From Winslowiella iniecta (GTDB lineage: Bacteria > Pseudomonadota > Gammaproteobacteria > Enterobacterales > Enterobacteriaceae): a stretch of 43,764 bases of DNA. A model generated the notes under the pieces. That model was given only the letters and a program-made list of their open reading frames with translations. It was not told where the DNA came from and did not search any database. This document shows positions 16,331-24,194 of this stretch, piece after piece. Positions within the stretch are counted from its first letter, which is position 1. Each line of letters opens with the position of its first letter. The translations under genes and the position numbers were made by a program. The stretch is from contig NZ_JRXE01000012.1 of NCBI RefSeq assembly GCF_001267535.1, positions 102,985-146,748 on the forward strand. The letters run 5' to 3'.

Positions 16331-18549
16331 AGTATAAAAATATCGCCAACTGTGCGTTGGCCAGCTGTGTTATTTTTCCTTGTATTACTCATGCCGCGGA
16401 ACAGAAAGGGGAATCGACTTTCTCAACATTAAATGTTGCTGATAATGCGCAGCAGGAGGACGGTAACGCCGGTTCCGATGCGGAAACCTACAGCAAACCG
16501 GGAGCTTTTAGCTCGCGTAAAATGAATAAAAACTTGCAAAGTCTGGATGCGACTTTACGTACCATGCCAGGGACGTTTACCCAGCAGGATGCGTTGCAAG
16601 GGGCGGTGAATGTAAATATTCGCGGTATGAGCGGCTTTGGCCGCGTCAATACCATGGTCGATGGTGTCAGTCAGACTTATTACGGTATGGCACCTTCCAG
16701 CTATCATGGTGGCGCTAACAGCGCCTCCGGAGTGTTAATTGACCAGAATTTTCTCGCCGGTGTCGATATAAGCCGTGGTAACAGTGCCGGATCGCAGGGG
16801 GTTAATGCGCTGGCGGGAAGTGCCAATATGCGTACCATTGGCATTGACGATATAGTGCGGAAGAATCGTCAGACCGGTGTCCTGACACGTTTTACCGTTG
16901 GCGATAATGGCTTTGGCCGCAGTGGCATGATTGCCGTCGCCGGCAGATCTGAAGTGTTCGGCGATGGCGGCAGTATTGGTGGGCTGGCTGGTTTTAGTGA
17001 TAACGTCCAGTATGCGACCTATAAGAATGGTGCCGGAATAAAAAGCGATGAGTTTCTCGGCAATGATAACAGTTTTATGAAACAGAAGCCGAATTCACAG
17101 CTGTATAAGCTGAATATTAACCCCGACCGTTATACTAAGTTTGAGTTTGGCGGCCGTAATTACCATAACAATTTTACCCAGCGTAATATCACCAGCGATG
17201 ACTACTATCTGAAATATGATTATACGCCATTGTCTGAGCTAATCGATGTGAAGATGTTGCTCAGTACCAGTCGTTCCAGTCAGACCTACAATCCCGGCTC
17301 GTTAAGCAGTACCAACCATGCCTCAACCACCAATAAATCTGAAGCTGTCGATTTAAGTAATACCAGCCGTTTTTCGCTCGGCGATTATGATTTTTCCTGG
17401 CAGCTCGGTGGCAAGGTGATGGATACAAAATATACCCGTGCTTTTGATAACAGTGAGACTAACCAGTCCAATGGTTTCGCTCCCTCGGGTAAGCAAAACA
17501 TTGCAGCGTTATATACGGGGCTGACGATTAATAAAGATATTTATCAACTGGACCTGAATTTAAATTACAGCGAGACTAAAGTTAACGGTTTCAAGCCCGC
17601 CTGCTCCGCTAAGCAGAAATGTTTCCCCCAGGGCGAGGGAATCTTAAATCTGAATGATCGGGCGTTTAACCCTTCGGTGGCATTATCGGCGCAAGTGACT
17701 CCCTGGCTCCAGCCTTTTGTTAGCTACAGCCACTCTTCACGCGCGCCGAATCCTCAGGAAGTATTTTTTGCTAACGAAGGCGGCGGTTCAATGAACCCGT
17801 TCCTGAAACCAGAGAAAGCCGAAACTTATCAGGCCGGGTTTAATATCATTAAAAACGGCCTGCTGTTCGAGCAGGATACCTTCAGATTGAAAGCGCTGGC
17901 TTACCAGTCGCGGATTAAAAATTACATCAGCAGTCAGTCTTTCTTCCTCTGTTATGACGGTACGCTCTGTCACGATATCGACAACTCTTCAGCGGATTTT
18001 AACGCCTATTTGCATACCAACTCGCTGACGCCAGTTCACAGCGATGGCTATGAAATTGAGGCCAGTTATGACGTTGAATATGCCTATGTCAATTTGTCGT
18101 GGAGTAAGCAGCACACCGATCAACCGACGTCGGTCGCCAGCAGCACGCAAGGTGGTATGGGTTACGGTGATATCAGTGATTTACCTGACAGCTATGCCAC
18201 GCTGGATATTGGTGCGCGCTTTCTCGATAAAAAACTGGTGGTGGGCAGCCTGTTTAAATTCACCGGTAAATCAAAGCGTTTAAGTGTTAATGGCTATGAC
18301 TATGAGACCGGGCAGTTGCCAAAAGAACAGTTGCCGAATATTCCGACCATCATTGATCTCTACAGTAATTATCAGCTGACAGACAATGTGTTATTGCGCT
18401 TAAGCGTACAGAACCTCGGTAATAAAAATTATGCTGAGGCGCTGAACAAGCTAAATCAGGATTATTACTACAGTGGCGATGACGGTAAGTCGGTAAACAC
18501 CAGCGCACGTGGCCGTACCTGGGTGTTTGGCGGTGAGGTGCGTTTCTGA
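16327..18549 (+). CDS. TonB-dependent receptor, heme/hemoprotein-receptor-like, substrate unknown
   Basis: The 740-residue product starts at TTG 16327, with AGGAG eight bases upstream and a TTGA overlap with the protease stop. It has a signal peptide ending near residue 23 (THAAE), a candidate TonB box near 30-37 (STFSTLNV), a plug domain (VNIRGMSGFGRVNTMVDGVSQ) and a barrel ending with phenylalanine. The segment SRAPNPQEVF followed by NPFLKPEKAETYQAGF resembles the FRAP/NPNL region of HemR-type heme receptors, but the conserved motifs are only partly kept. The pair CSAKQKCF and the CYDGTLC loop could form extracellular disulfides. Its partners (ChaN, TonB, periplasmic protease) point to heme or an iron-containing peptide/protein as cargo. 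Confidence 0.82.
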   Translation: MKYKNIANCALASCVIFPCITHAAEQKGESTFSTLNVADNAQQEDGNAGSDAETYSKPGAFSSRKMNKNLQSLDATLRTMPGTFTQQDALQGAVNVNIRGMSGFGRVNTMVDGVSQTYYGMAPSSYHGGANSASGVLIDQNFLAGVDISRGNSAGSQGVNALAGSANMRTIGIDDIVRKNRQTGVLTRFTVGDNGFGRSGMIAVAGRSEVFGDGGSIGGLAGFSDNVQYATYKNGAGIKSDEFLGNDNSFMKQKPNSQLYKLNINPDRYTKFEFGGRNYHNNFTQRNITSDDYYLKYDYTPLSELIDVKMLLSTSRSSQTYNPGSLSSTNHASTTNKSEAVDLSNTSRFSLGDYDFSWQLGGKVMDTKYTRAFDNSETNQSNGFAPSGKQNIAALYTGLTINKDIYQLDLNLNYSETKVNGFKPACSAKQKCFPQGEGILNLNDRAFNPSVALSAQVTPWLQPFVSYSHSSRAPNPQEVFFANEGGGSMNPFLKPEKAETYQAGFNIIKNGLLFEQDTFRLKALAYQSRIKNYISSQSFFLCYDGTLCHDIDNSSADFNAYLHTNSLTPVHSDGYEIEASYDVEYAYVNLSWSKQHTDQPTSVASSTQGGMGYGDISDLPDSYATLDIGARFLDKKLVVGSLFKFTGKSKRLSVNGYDYETGQLPKEQLPNIPTIIDLYSNYQLTDNVLLRLSVQNLGNKNYAEALNKLNQDYYYSGDDGKSVNTSARGRTWVFGGEVRF

Positions 18550-18566
18550 CAGATTATTACCCTGCG

Positions 18567-18592
18567 GGTTGTCAGCAGGGAAGCTGACAACC
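18567..18592. terminator. Hairpin after the receptor gene
   Basis: A perfect 10-base stem, GGTTGTCAGC with GCTGACAACC, encloses a 6-base loop 17 bases after the receptor stop. There is no T tract, so it is either a weak terminator or an mRNA 3'-end stabiliser. Confidence 0.45.
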
Positions 18593-18754
18593 GCATAACC
18601 GGATGTTGTAATTCTAACATCTAATCCCACAGGCTTAATCCTGCTAATACCGCGTCAAACCTTGTTCTGATGCTGAAATTGATTGTCTGCTAAGGCATTT
18701 CTTCCTGCGCTGTTCCCCCTTGCGGTTGAAAAAATTCTCGCAAAAAAACCTTCA

Positions 18755-18794
18755 CTGTGAAAATAAGATCACTTAACTGTAACAAAAAATAAAC
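18755..18794 (+). promoter_or_regulatory. Candidate tandem PhoB box array upstream of exbD
   Basis: Four 7-mers are spaced exactly 11 bases apart with AT-only 4-base spacers: CTGTGAA (18755), AGATCAC (18766), CTGTAAC (18777) and AATAAAC (18788). Against CTGTCAT/C they score about 5, 4, 6 and 2 of 7. A -10 TATATT at 18805-18810 follows 10 bases after the array and no -35 is evident, which is the layout of Pho promoters where PhoB replaces -35 recognition. Periodicity and placement are the strong points; the last repeat is poor. Confidence 0.5.
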
Positions 18795-18804
18795 AAACCC
18801 TCTC

Positions 18805-18810
18805 TATATT
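18805..18810 (+). promoter_or_regulatory. -10 element of the exbD-tonB-receptor-exbB-pld operon
   Basis: TATATT lies 28 bases upstream of the exbD ATG. A transcript would start near 18817, so a possible TTG start for exbD at 18809 lies within the promoter and can be excluded. Confidence 0.5.
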
Positions 18811-18838
18811 GACTGCTTTGCTTTTGGGAGGGAGTGCC

Positions 18839-19243
18839 ATGCGTAACTGGAATGAACCAAAGAAGAACAAAGCTCATATCGAACTGATTCCGATGATCGA
18901 CGTGATGATGTTTTTGCTGGTGTTTTTCGTGCTGATCAGTCTGAACGTTATCCCTGCTCTGGGGCTGAAAACCCAGTTGCCCGGCGCGGCCAGCGCACAG
19001 CAGTTAAAACCGCAGAAGAAGGCGATTATTACCCTGGGGGCGGATGAACAATTACAGCTGGATGGTCAGCCGGTGGCGCTGGATGCGCTGGTCACCAGCT
19101 TAAAACAGCAACAGGGCGACCAGACGACCACCATTATCGTCAACAGTGATAAGGGCGTGGCGGTAGAGCGGCTGGTGGCCGTGATGGATAACCTGCGTCA
19201 GGGTGGTTTTTTCTCCGTCTCCATTGCAACCCGGAAGCTGTGA
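18839..19243 (+). CDS. exbD: ExbD-family biopolymer transport protein
   Basis: The 134-residue product has one membrane helix (about 20-38) carrying the proton-pathway aspartate in IELIPMIDVMMFLLVFFV (Asp19), then a periplasmic domain with ITLGADEQLQLDGQPV and the closing INSDKGVAVERLVAVMDNLRQGG typical of ExbD. The ATG at 18839 follows a strong GGGAGGGAG site. With ExbB and TonB it forms the inner-membrane motor that energises outer-membrane receptors. It is separated from exbB by tonB and the receptor gene, an unusual order (exbD-tonB-receptor-exbB) suggesting a self-contained transport unit and not the housekeeping exbBD. Confidence 0.92.
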   Translation: MRNWNEPKKNKAHIELIPMIDVMMFLLVFFVLISLNVIPALGLKTQLPGAASAQQLKPQKKAIITLGADEQLQLDGQPVALDALVTSLKQQQGDQTTTIIVNSDKGVAVERLVAVMDNLRQGGFFSVSIATRKL

Positions 19244-19244
19244 C

Positions 19245-19991
19245 ATGTATCTGCTCTATCGTTCACGTCATCTGTTTAGCTGGTTGCCCGCCTTGCTGGT
19301 TGCCGGAAGCCTGCTGATTGCCAGCCAGCAGGCGGCACTGAAGATTCAGCCACATTATGACGAAGCCACTATGGAACTGGCGCTGGTGGAACCTCCGTCA
19401 ATACCGCAGCCAGAAGTGCCTGAGCCACCCCCGCCGGAACCAGAACCAGAACCAGAACCAGAATTAGAACCAGTCCCCGAGCCGGAGCCGGTCGTCGACG
19501 CGGTAGTTGTCGCCCCGGAACCGGTTATCGCGGCTAAACCGAAGCCAAAACCTAAACCACAGCCTGAGAAAACGCGGCCGGTAGAAAAACCGCGTCCGGT
19601 TACCCCTGCGCCGCGCGCGGTGACGGCGACGTCGAAACCCGCAGTTGCCGCACCGGCTCGCCCGGCTGCGCCGCCGGTCAATGCTCAGGCGGTGGAAAAC
19701 GGATATTTGCAGGCGATGCGCCGCGAGCTGGAGCAGCGCAAACGCTATCCGACCGGGCGACAGTCTTCGCTGGAGCGGCCGGAAGGAGAAGTGGAAATCT
19801 GGCTGGAGGTCGATCGCAGCGGTCGGGTGCTGGATTCGGGCATTGCCAATAAAGCGCGCAGCATGCTGCTGAACCGCGCCGCCAGCAGCAGCTTACAGAG
19901 TATCAGCCAGGTGAAGCCGTTCCCCGAACAGGCTTTTGCCGGGCAGGCAAAAAAACGTTTTACCGCAACCTTTAACTATCAGGCGCCCTGA
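19245..19991 (+). CDS. TonB-family energy transducer, proline-rich
   Basis: The 248-residue product starts at ATG 19245, one base after the exbD stop. It has an N-terminal membrane helix (about 12-30, WLPALLVAGSLLIASQQ), a classic Pro-Glu then Pro-Lys periplasmic spacer (about 48-135), and a C-terminal TonB domain (about 160-248) with YPTGRQSS, EVEIWLEVDRSGRVLDSG and VKPFPEQ. This is a second, unrelated-looking TonB within 6 kb of the one at 13377, and the spacer chemistry is quite different. It is expected to serve the receptor immediately downstream. An upstream TTG at 19203 lies inside exbD and is not favoured. Confidence 0.92.
   Translation: MYLLYRSRHLFSWLPALLVAGSLLIASQQAALKIQPHYDEATMELALVEPPSIPQPEVPEPPPPEPEPEPEPELEPVPEPEPVVDAVVVAPEPVIAAKPKPKPKPQPEKTRPVEKPRPVTPAPRAVTATSKPAVAAPARPAAPPVNAQAVENGYLQAMRRELEQRKRYPTGRQSSLERPEGEVEIWLEVDRSGRVLDSGIANKARSMLLNRAASSSLQSISQVKPFPEQAFAGQAKKRFTATFNYQAP
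19437..19472 (+). repeat. In-frame GAACCA hexamer repeat in tonB
   Basis: About five near-tandem copies of GAACCA, one altered to GAATTA, encode a Pro-Glu run in the TonB spacer. Copy-number slippage here would change spacer length by two residues without a frameshift. Confidence 0.7.
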
Positions 19992-20028
19992 AACCTGAGT
20001 TCACTTTTATCTTTATTGGATGGAAACC

Positions 20029-22272
20029 ATGAAAGCGTTCAAACACTCTGGGATTTACCTGTCGGTGATGTCGGCATTGTGGCCGGGCGTACTGATGGCG
20101 GAAGAGGGTACCGACGTCGGTACCATTAATGTACAGGGGCAAGTGCTCGGCGGCGGCATGATGGTGCAGGATGACAGCGCCAAAGCGCGATCGACTGTCA
20201 CCAAGGATGCGCTGGATAAAATGCCCGCCGCCGGTAACGCCATCGATAAGCTGAAATATACCCCTGGCCTGAATGTAAACAGTAACGATGCCAGCGGGCT
20301 AAGCGGCGTCGATTACAGCATGCGTGGCATGAACTCTGACCAAATCGGTCTGTCGATGGACGGCATTCCAATTAACGATTCCGGCAACTATAACGTTTAC
20401 CCCAATCTCTTGGGCGATGCGGAAAACCTGCAAGAGATATTTGTCACTCAGGGGGCATCAGAAGTGGATGGCCCGCATATTGGTTCCAGCGGCGGCAATA
20501 TCGGGCTGGTTACGCGACGTCCGGCGAAAGAGTTTGGTGGCTTTGTTAAACAGACGCTGGGCAGCAATAATCTCAGCAAAACCTTTGCCCGCCTGGAAAC
20601 CGGCGAATATAACGGTTTCAGCAACTGGCTCTCTTATTCCCATACCGAAGCCAAAAAATGGCGCGGTGAAGGGCGACAGTATTCTGATAAATTTGAGATG
20701 AACTCGTTGTATGAGGACGGTAACGGCAACAGCAGTAATTTGGTGATGAAGTACAACCGCCAGGATAACACCAATTACAACACCGTCAGCAAGGCGCAGT
20801 TTGACGAGGAAGGCCGCGATTATGACTACTCCTCCACGCCGCAATACAACAGCAATGGTCAGCTGACCAAATACTACAAACTGCATCGCAACCCGTTTGA
20901 AAACTTTACCCTGTCGTTTACCCAGAAGCTGCAACTGCGCGATAACCTCGCGCTGACGCTGCAACCCTATTATTACTGGGGCAACGGCGGCAGTTTCAGC
21001 GGTCAGAGCGCCTCGGTGCTCTCATCGACGTCGGACAAAGCCGGGCAATATGACCTGAGCAACCTGACCTCCAATACCTATTATAGGCCTTCCTGGACGC
21101 AGACCTGGCGTCCCGGCGTGACCACCAGGCTGAAGTGGGATATCAACGAAGAGCACAGTCTGGATATTGGTTACTGGTACGAGCGCGCGCGTCAGCTGCA
21201 AACCCAGCCGTTTATCAGCATCAACCCGGACGGTAATCCGTCGCAGTTGTGGGGTAAGCCGGGGAGTGGCAATCAGGTACAGGATGCTAATGGCAGAACC
21301 GTGCAGGGCCGTAATCAGTACACCGTCACACCGGCGCAGAAAATCTGGTTGCAGGATACCTGGTTTGTTTCGCCGGACTGGACGCTGGTCGCCGGGCTGG
21401 CTTATCAGCATGTGGAACGTATCGGTGAAAATCGCGGCAGTCTGTATAACGCGCCGGAAAACCGTCGCGCCAGCTATCACGAATTCCTGCCGAATTTCAG
21501 CGCCAGCTATAAGGTGAACCAGCAAAACCAACTGTTCTATAACCTGACGCGCAATATGCGCACGCCGCCAAACTACGTGCTGTATAACGTCGGCGACTCC
21601 ATCAGCACCAAACCGGAACTGAGCTGGAACCACGAGCTGGGCTGGCGCTTCCAGCAAGATCAGATGCTGTTCAGCGCCACGCTGTTCTATATGCGTTACA
21701 GCGACCGGCAGGTTTCCACCACCAACGCCGATGGCGACTACGAGATGATGAATATCGGCAACGTCGAGAATAAAGGGCTGGAGCTGGAGCTGAGTGGTCT
21801 GTTGCCGCATAACTTCAACTACTACGCCTCTTACACCTATACCGATTCGCGTCAGAAGGATGACCTGGTGACCAATGGCGGCAAACCGCTGCCGACGTCC
21901 GGCAAAGATGTCACTAACGTGCCGAATAACTTGCTAAACCTGACGCTCGGTTATGACGATGGCCTCTATTACGGCAGCATCAGCAGCAAATATGTCGGCG
22001 CGTTTTACGGCGATCTGACCAATGACGAGAAGATCGGTGGCCGCACGGTTTTCGATCTGGCGGCCGGGGTGCATCTGCCGGTGGACAAAAAGATTGTCAA
22101 AAGTGCGGCGCTGCGTTTTGGCATCAGCAACCTGTTTGACAAGGCGTATCTGACCTCGGTGCGCTCCACCACTTTCAATGCCGCGCCTTATGACGGCGTG
22201 CGCGCCAGTACGCCGTATTACAACGTTGGGGAAGAGCGGACGTTTAGTGTTTCGCTGGAAGCCACCTTTTAA
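20029..22272 (+). CDS. TonB-dependent receptor of the PLD-linked operon, substrate unknown
   Basis: The 747-residue product starts at ATG 20029; ATG 20020 is an alternative adding three residues. It has a signal peptide ending around VLMAEEG, a TonB box near DVGTINVQG, a plug with YSMRGMNSDQIGLSMDGIPIND and GGNIGLVTRRP, and a barrel that closes with SVSLEATF. It resembles TonB-dependent transporters of the general FecA/catecholate superfamily but no ligand signature is recognised. There is no Fur site upstream; the operon instead carries a PhoB-like array, and a phospholipase D-like gene lies two genes on. I infer import of a phosphorus-containing compound, possibly a phosphodiester, but iron remains possible. 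Confidence 0.85.
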   Translation: MKAFKHSGIYLSVMSALWPGVLMAEEGTDVGTINVQGQVLGGGMMVQDDSAKARSTVTKDALDKMPAAGNAIDKLKYTPGLNVNSNDASGLSGVDYSMRGMNSDQIGLSMDGIPINDSGNYNVYPNLLGDAENLQEIFVTQGASEVDGPHIGSSGGNIGLVTRRPAKEFGGFVKQTLGSNNLSKTFARLETGEYNGFSNWLSYSHTEAKKWRGEGRQYSDKFEMNSLYEDGNGNSSNLVMKYNRQDNTNYNTVSKAQFDEEGRDYDYSSTPQYNSNGQLTKYYKLHRNPFENFTLSFTQKLQLRDNLALTLQPYYYWGNGGSFSGQSASVLSSTSDKAGQYDLSNLTSNTYYRPSWTQTWRPGVTTRLKWDINEEHSLDIGYWYERARQLQTQPFISINPDGNPSQLWGKPGSGNQVQDANGRTVQGRNQYTVTPAQKIWLQDTWFVSPDWTLVAGLAYQHVERIGENRGSLYNAPENRRASYHEFLPNFSASYKVNQQNQLFYNLTRNMRTPPNYVLYNVGDSISTKPELSWNHELGWRFQQDQMLFSATLFYMRYSDRQVSTTNADGDYEMMNIGNVENKGLELELSGLLPHNFNYYASYTYTDSRQKDDLVTNGGKPLPTSGKDVTNVPNNLLNLTLGYDDGLYYGSISSKYVGAFYGDLTNDEKIGGRTVFDLAAGVHLPVDKKIVKSAALRFGISNLFDKAYLTSVRSTTFNAAPYDGVRASTPYYNVGEERTFSVSLEATF

Positions 22273-22291
22273 TTAACCGGAGAGTAGCCTG

Positions 22292-22942
22292 ATGGATGCC
22301 AACTTATTACACGATATTATTTTCTACGTCATGTATGCCTCGCTGGCGATTGCGCTGGTGATTATGACCGAACGTGCGCTGTACTTTGCTTACACCCAAC
22401 GGCAGGCGCGCAAGCTGGAGCGGGCGCTGACGCCGCAGGTGCGCCATGCGGCCGATCTGCCGCACAGCCTGACGCAGCGTAACAGCCTGCCGTTAGCGGT
22501 TATTCTGCCGGTGCTGGAACAGAAGCGTTATGCCGGCGATCGCGAGGCGCTGGGCGATACCATTGATGCGCAGTATCTGTTAAGTAAACCGATGATGGGG
22601 CGCGGCTTGTGGCTGCTGGAAACCATCGTCACCGCCGCGCCGCTGCTGGGTTTGCTCGGCACGGTGATGGGGATTATTGAAACCTTTAAAGCGCTGGCGG
22701 CTTCCGGCGTTTCCGAACCGAGCCTGGTTTCTGCCGGAATGGGCACGGCGCTCTATGCTACCGGTCTGGGAATTGCCATTGCGCTGCTGTGCCTGGTGGG
22801 CAACAATTACCTGCAAAGCTGCATGGAGCGAATTAACGAACTACTGAAAGTGCTGTTGATTCGTGCCGGCACGCCGGGCAGCCGTCCGGACAGTGAAGCC
22901 GACGGACAGTGGCTGGAAAATGGGGCGCAGCGCTATGCCTGA
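22292..22942 (+). CDS. exbB: ExbB/TolQ-family proton channel subunit
   Basis: The 216-residue product has three membrane segments: about 8-28 (IIFYVMYASLAIALVIMTERAL), about 112-135 (ETIVTAAPLLGLLGTVMGII) and about 150-172. The block TAAPLLGLLGTVMGIIETFKAL is the diagnostic ExbB/MotA/TolQ core, including the conserved threonines in the second and third helices. It lies 19 bases after the receptor gene and overlaps the following gene by eight bases. It pairs with the ExbD encoded at 18839. The C-terminal tail (about 195-216) is polar and unremarkable. Confidence 0.93.
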   Translation: MDANLLHDIIFYVMYASLAIALVIMTERALYFAYTQRQARKLERALTPQVRHAADLPHSLTQRNSLPLAVILPVLEQKRYAGDREALGDTIDAQYLLSKPMMGRGLWLLETIVTAAPLLGLLGTVMGIIETFKALAASGVSEPSLVSAGMGTALYATGLGIAIALLCLVGNNYLQSCMERINELLKVLLIRAGTPGSRPDSEADGQWLENGAQRYA

Positions 22943-24176
22943 TTATCATAACTTGCGGCGGCCATTGCGCCGCCTGATTGCCGCACTATGGGGGAGTGGC
23001 CTGTTGATATTGAGCCACAACGCCGCCGCGCGGTTTGACGTTCCTGGCTATGAGCTGGTGTACAACGCGCCGCAGGAAACCACACTGCAAAATGATGACC
23101 TGCGCGACAGTGCCGACGTCTGGCAGCAGATGTTTGCCGGGGCGAAGCAGCAGATTGATATTGCGCAGTTTTACGTGGCGAATCAATCCGGTGCGCGACT
23201 GGATGGCGTACTGGCGCAGTTGCGCGCCGCCGGCGAGCGCGGGGTGAAAATCCGTTTTCTGCTGGAACAGAAAGGCGTGACAATGTCGACCGCCGAGACG
23301 CTGGAACAGCTGAAAACCATCCCTGGCCTTGAAATGCGGGTGATTGATTATCGTCAGCTAAGCGGCGGTATTTTGCATGCCAAATATCTGCTGGTGGACG
23401 GTAAACAAGCCTTTGTCGGCAGTCAGAATTTTGACTGGCGCGCCCTCGATCATATCCAGGAAACCGGCCTGCTGATTAGCGACAACCGGGTAGTGTCGCA
23501 GATTCAGGCGATCTTTGACCAGGACTGGCAGGCGCAGGCATTACTGGCTGCGCAACAAACGGTGCCCGAGCGGAGTGATCAGTCCGATGGCCAGACATAT
23601 GATAATTATCTGGTTGCCAGCCCGCGCGCCTTTAATCCGCCAGGGGTTATCGACTCGCAAAGCGAACTGCCGCGTCTGCTGGCGGCGGCTAAGCAGCGAA
23701 TTCGCGTGCAGGTGATGGAGTATGCTCCACTTTCATATGGCCCGCAGCGCACCCGGCCTTACTATGCCCTTATCGATAATGCTCTGCGCAGTGCCGCGGC
23801 GCGTGGCGTGCAGATTGAGCTGATGGTCGCAGACTGGAATACCAAAAAACCGGCGATTGATTATCTGAAAAGCCTGGCGCTGCTGCCCAATATCCAGATT
23901 AAAGTGGTGACCATCCCGCCCGCCAGCAGCGGTTTTATTCCGTTTGCCAGGGTGATTCACAGTAAAATTATGACAATCGATGGCGAGCTTGCCTGGATTG
24001 GTACCAGCAACTGGAGCGGCGGTTACCTGGATAATTCACGTAATCTGGAGCTGATACTGAATAACCCATCAATGGCTGCGCGGGTGGATAAACTGTATCA
24101 ACAGTTGTGGAGCAGCAATTACGCTGCTCCGTTGCGCATTGATTATGACTATCCACCGCTAAAGCCGGGTGGGTAA
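22935..24176 (+). CDS. Exported phospholipase D-superfamily protein with two HKD motifs
   Basis: The 413-residue product starts at ATG 22935, overlapping the exbB stop by eight bases. It has an N-terminal signal segment (about 8-32, RRPLRRLIAALWGSGLLILSHNAAA). Both catalytic HKD motifs are intact: His148-Lys150-Asp155 with GSQN following, and His342-Lys344-Asp349 with GTSN following, so a full two-lobed active site is expected. Relatives cleave phosphodiester bonds in phospholipids, cardiolipin or nucleic acids. Its place as the last gene of a TonB transport operon suggests it releases or processes the receptor's substrate in the periplasm. The promoter is distant (18755-18810), so expression follows the receptor. 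Substrate is unknown. Confidence 0.88.
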   Translation: MPDYHNLRRPLRRLIAALWGSGLLILSHNAAARFDVPGYELVYNAPQETTLQNDDLRDSADVWQQMFAGAKQQIDIAQFYVANQSGARLDGVLAQLRAAGERGVKIRFLLEQKGVTMSTAETLEQLKTIPGLEMRVIDYRQLSGGILHAKYLLVDGKQAFVGSQNFDWRALDHIQETGLLISDNRVVSQIQAIFDQDWQAQALLAAQQTVPERSDQSDGQTYDNYLVASPRAFNPPGVIDSQSELPRLLAAAKQRIRVQVMEYAPLSYGPQRTRPYYALIDNALRSAAARGVQIELMVADWNTKKPAIDYLKSLALLPNIQIKVVTIPPASSGFIPFARVIHSKIMTIDGELAWIGTSNWSGGYLDNSRNLELILNNPSMAARVDKLYQQLWSSNYAAPLRIDYDYPPLKPGG

Positions 24177-24194
24177 TGCTGGGTCTGGCGAAAC

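Noticed and set aside
16327-18549. Calling the receptor HasR or HemR
   Set aside because: Only partial FRAP/NPNL-like segments are present and length and context differ; a specific name cannot be supported.
18756-18773. CRP site at TGTGA...TCACT upstream of exbD
   Set aside because: The half-sites are separated by 8 bases, not 6, so it fits CRP poorly. The 11-base repeat period and the -10 spacing fit a Pho-type array better, though CRP is kept as an alternative.
18809-18838. Upstream TTG start for exbD
   Set aside because: It lies within the -10 and predicted start-site region and has no ribosome site, whereas ATG 18839 follows GGGAGGGAG.
19437-19600. Repetitive GAACCA/CCGAAGCC tract as a possible CRISPR or tandem-repeat locus
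   Set aside because: It is coding sequence for the Pro-Glu/Pro-Lys spacer of TonB, with no spacers.
21022-21810. 262-residue open frame antisense to the PLD-linked receptor
   Set aside because: Same reason: an opposite-strand shadow of a well supported gene with no domain signal.
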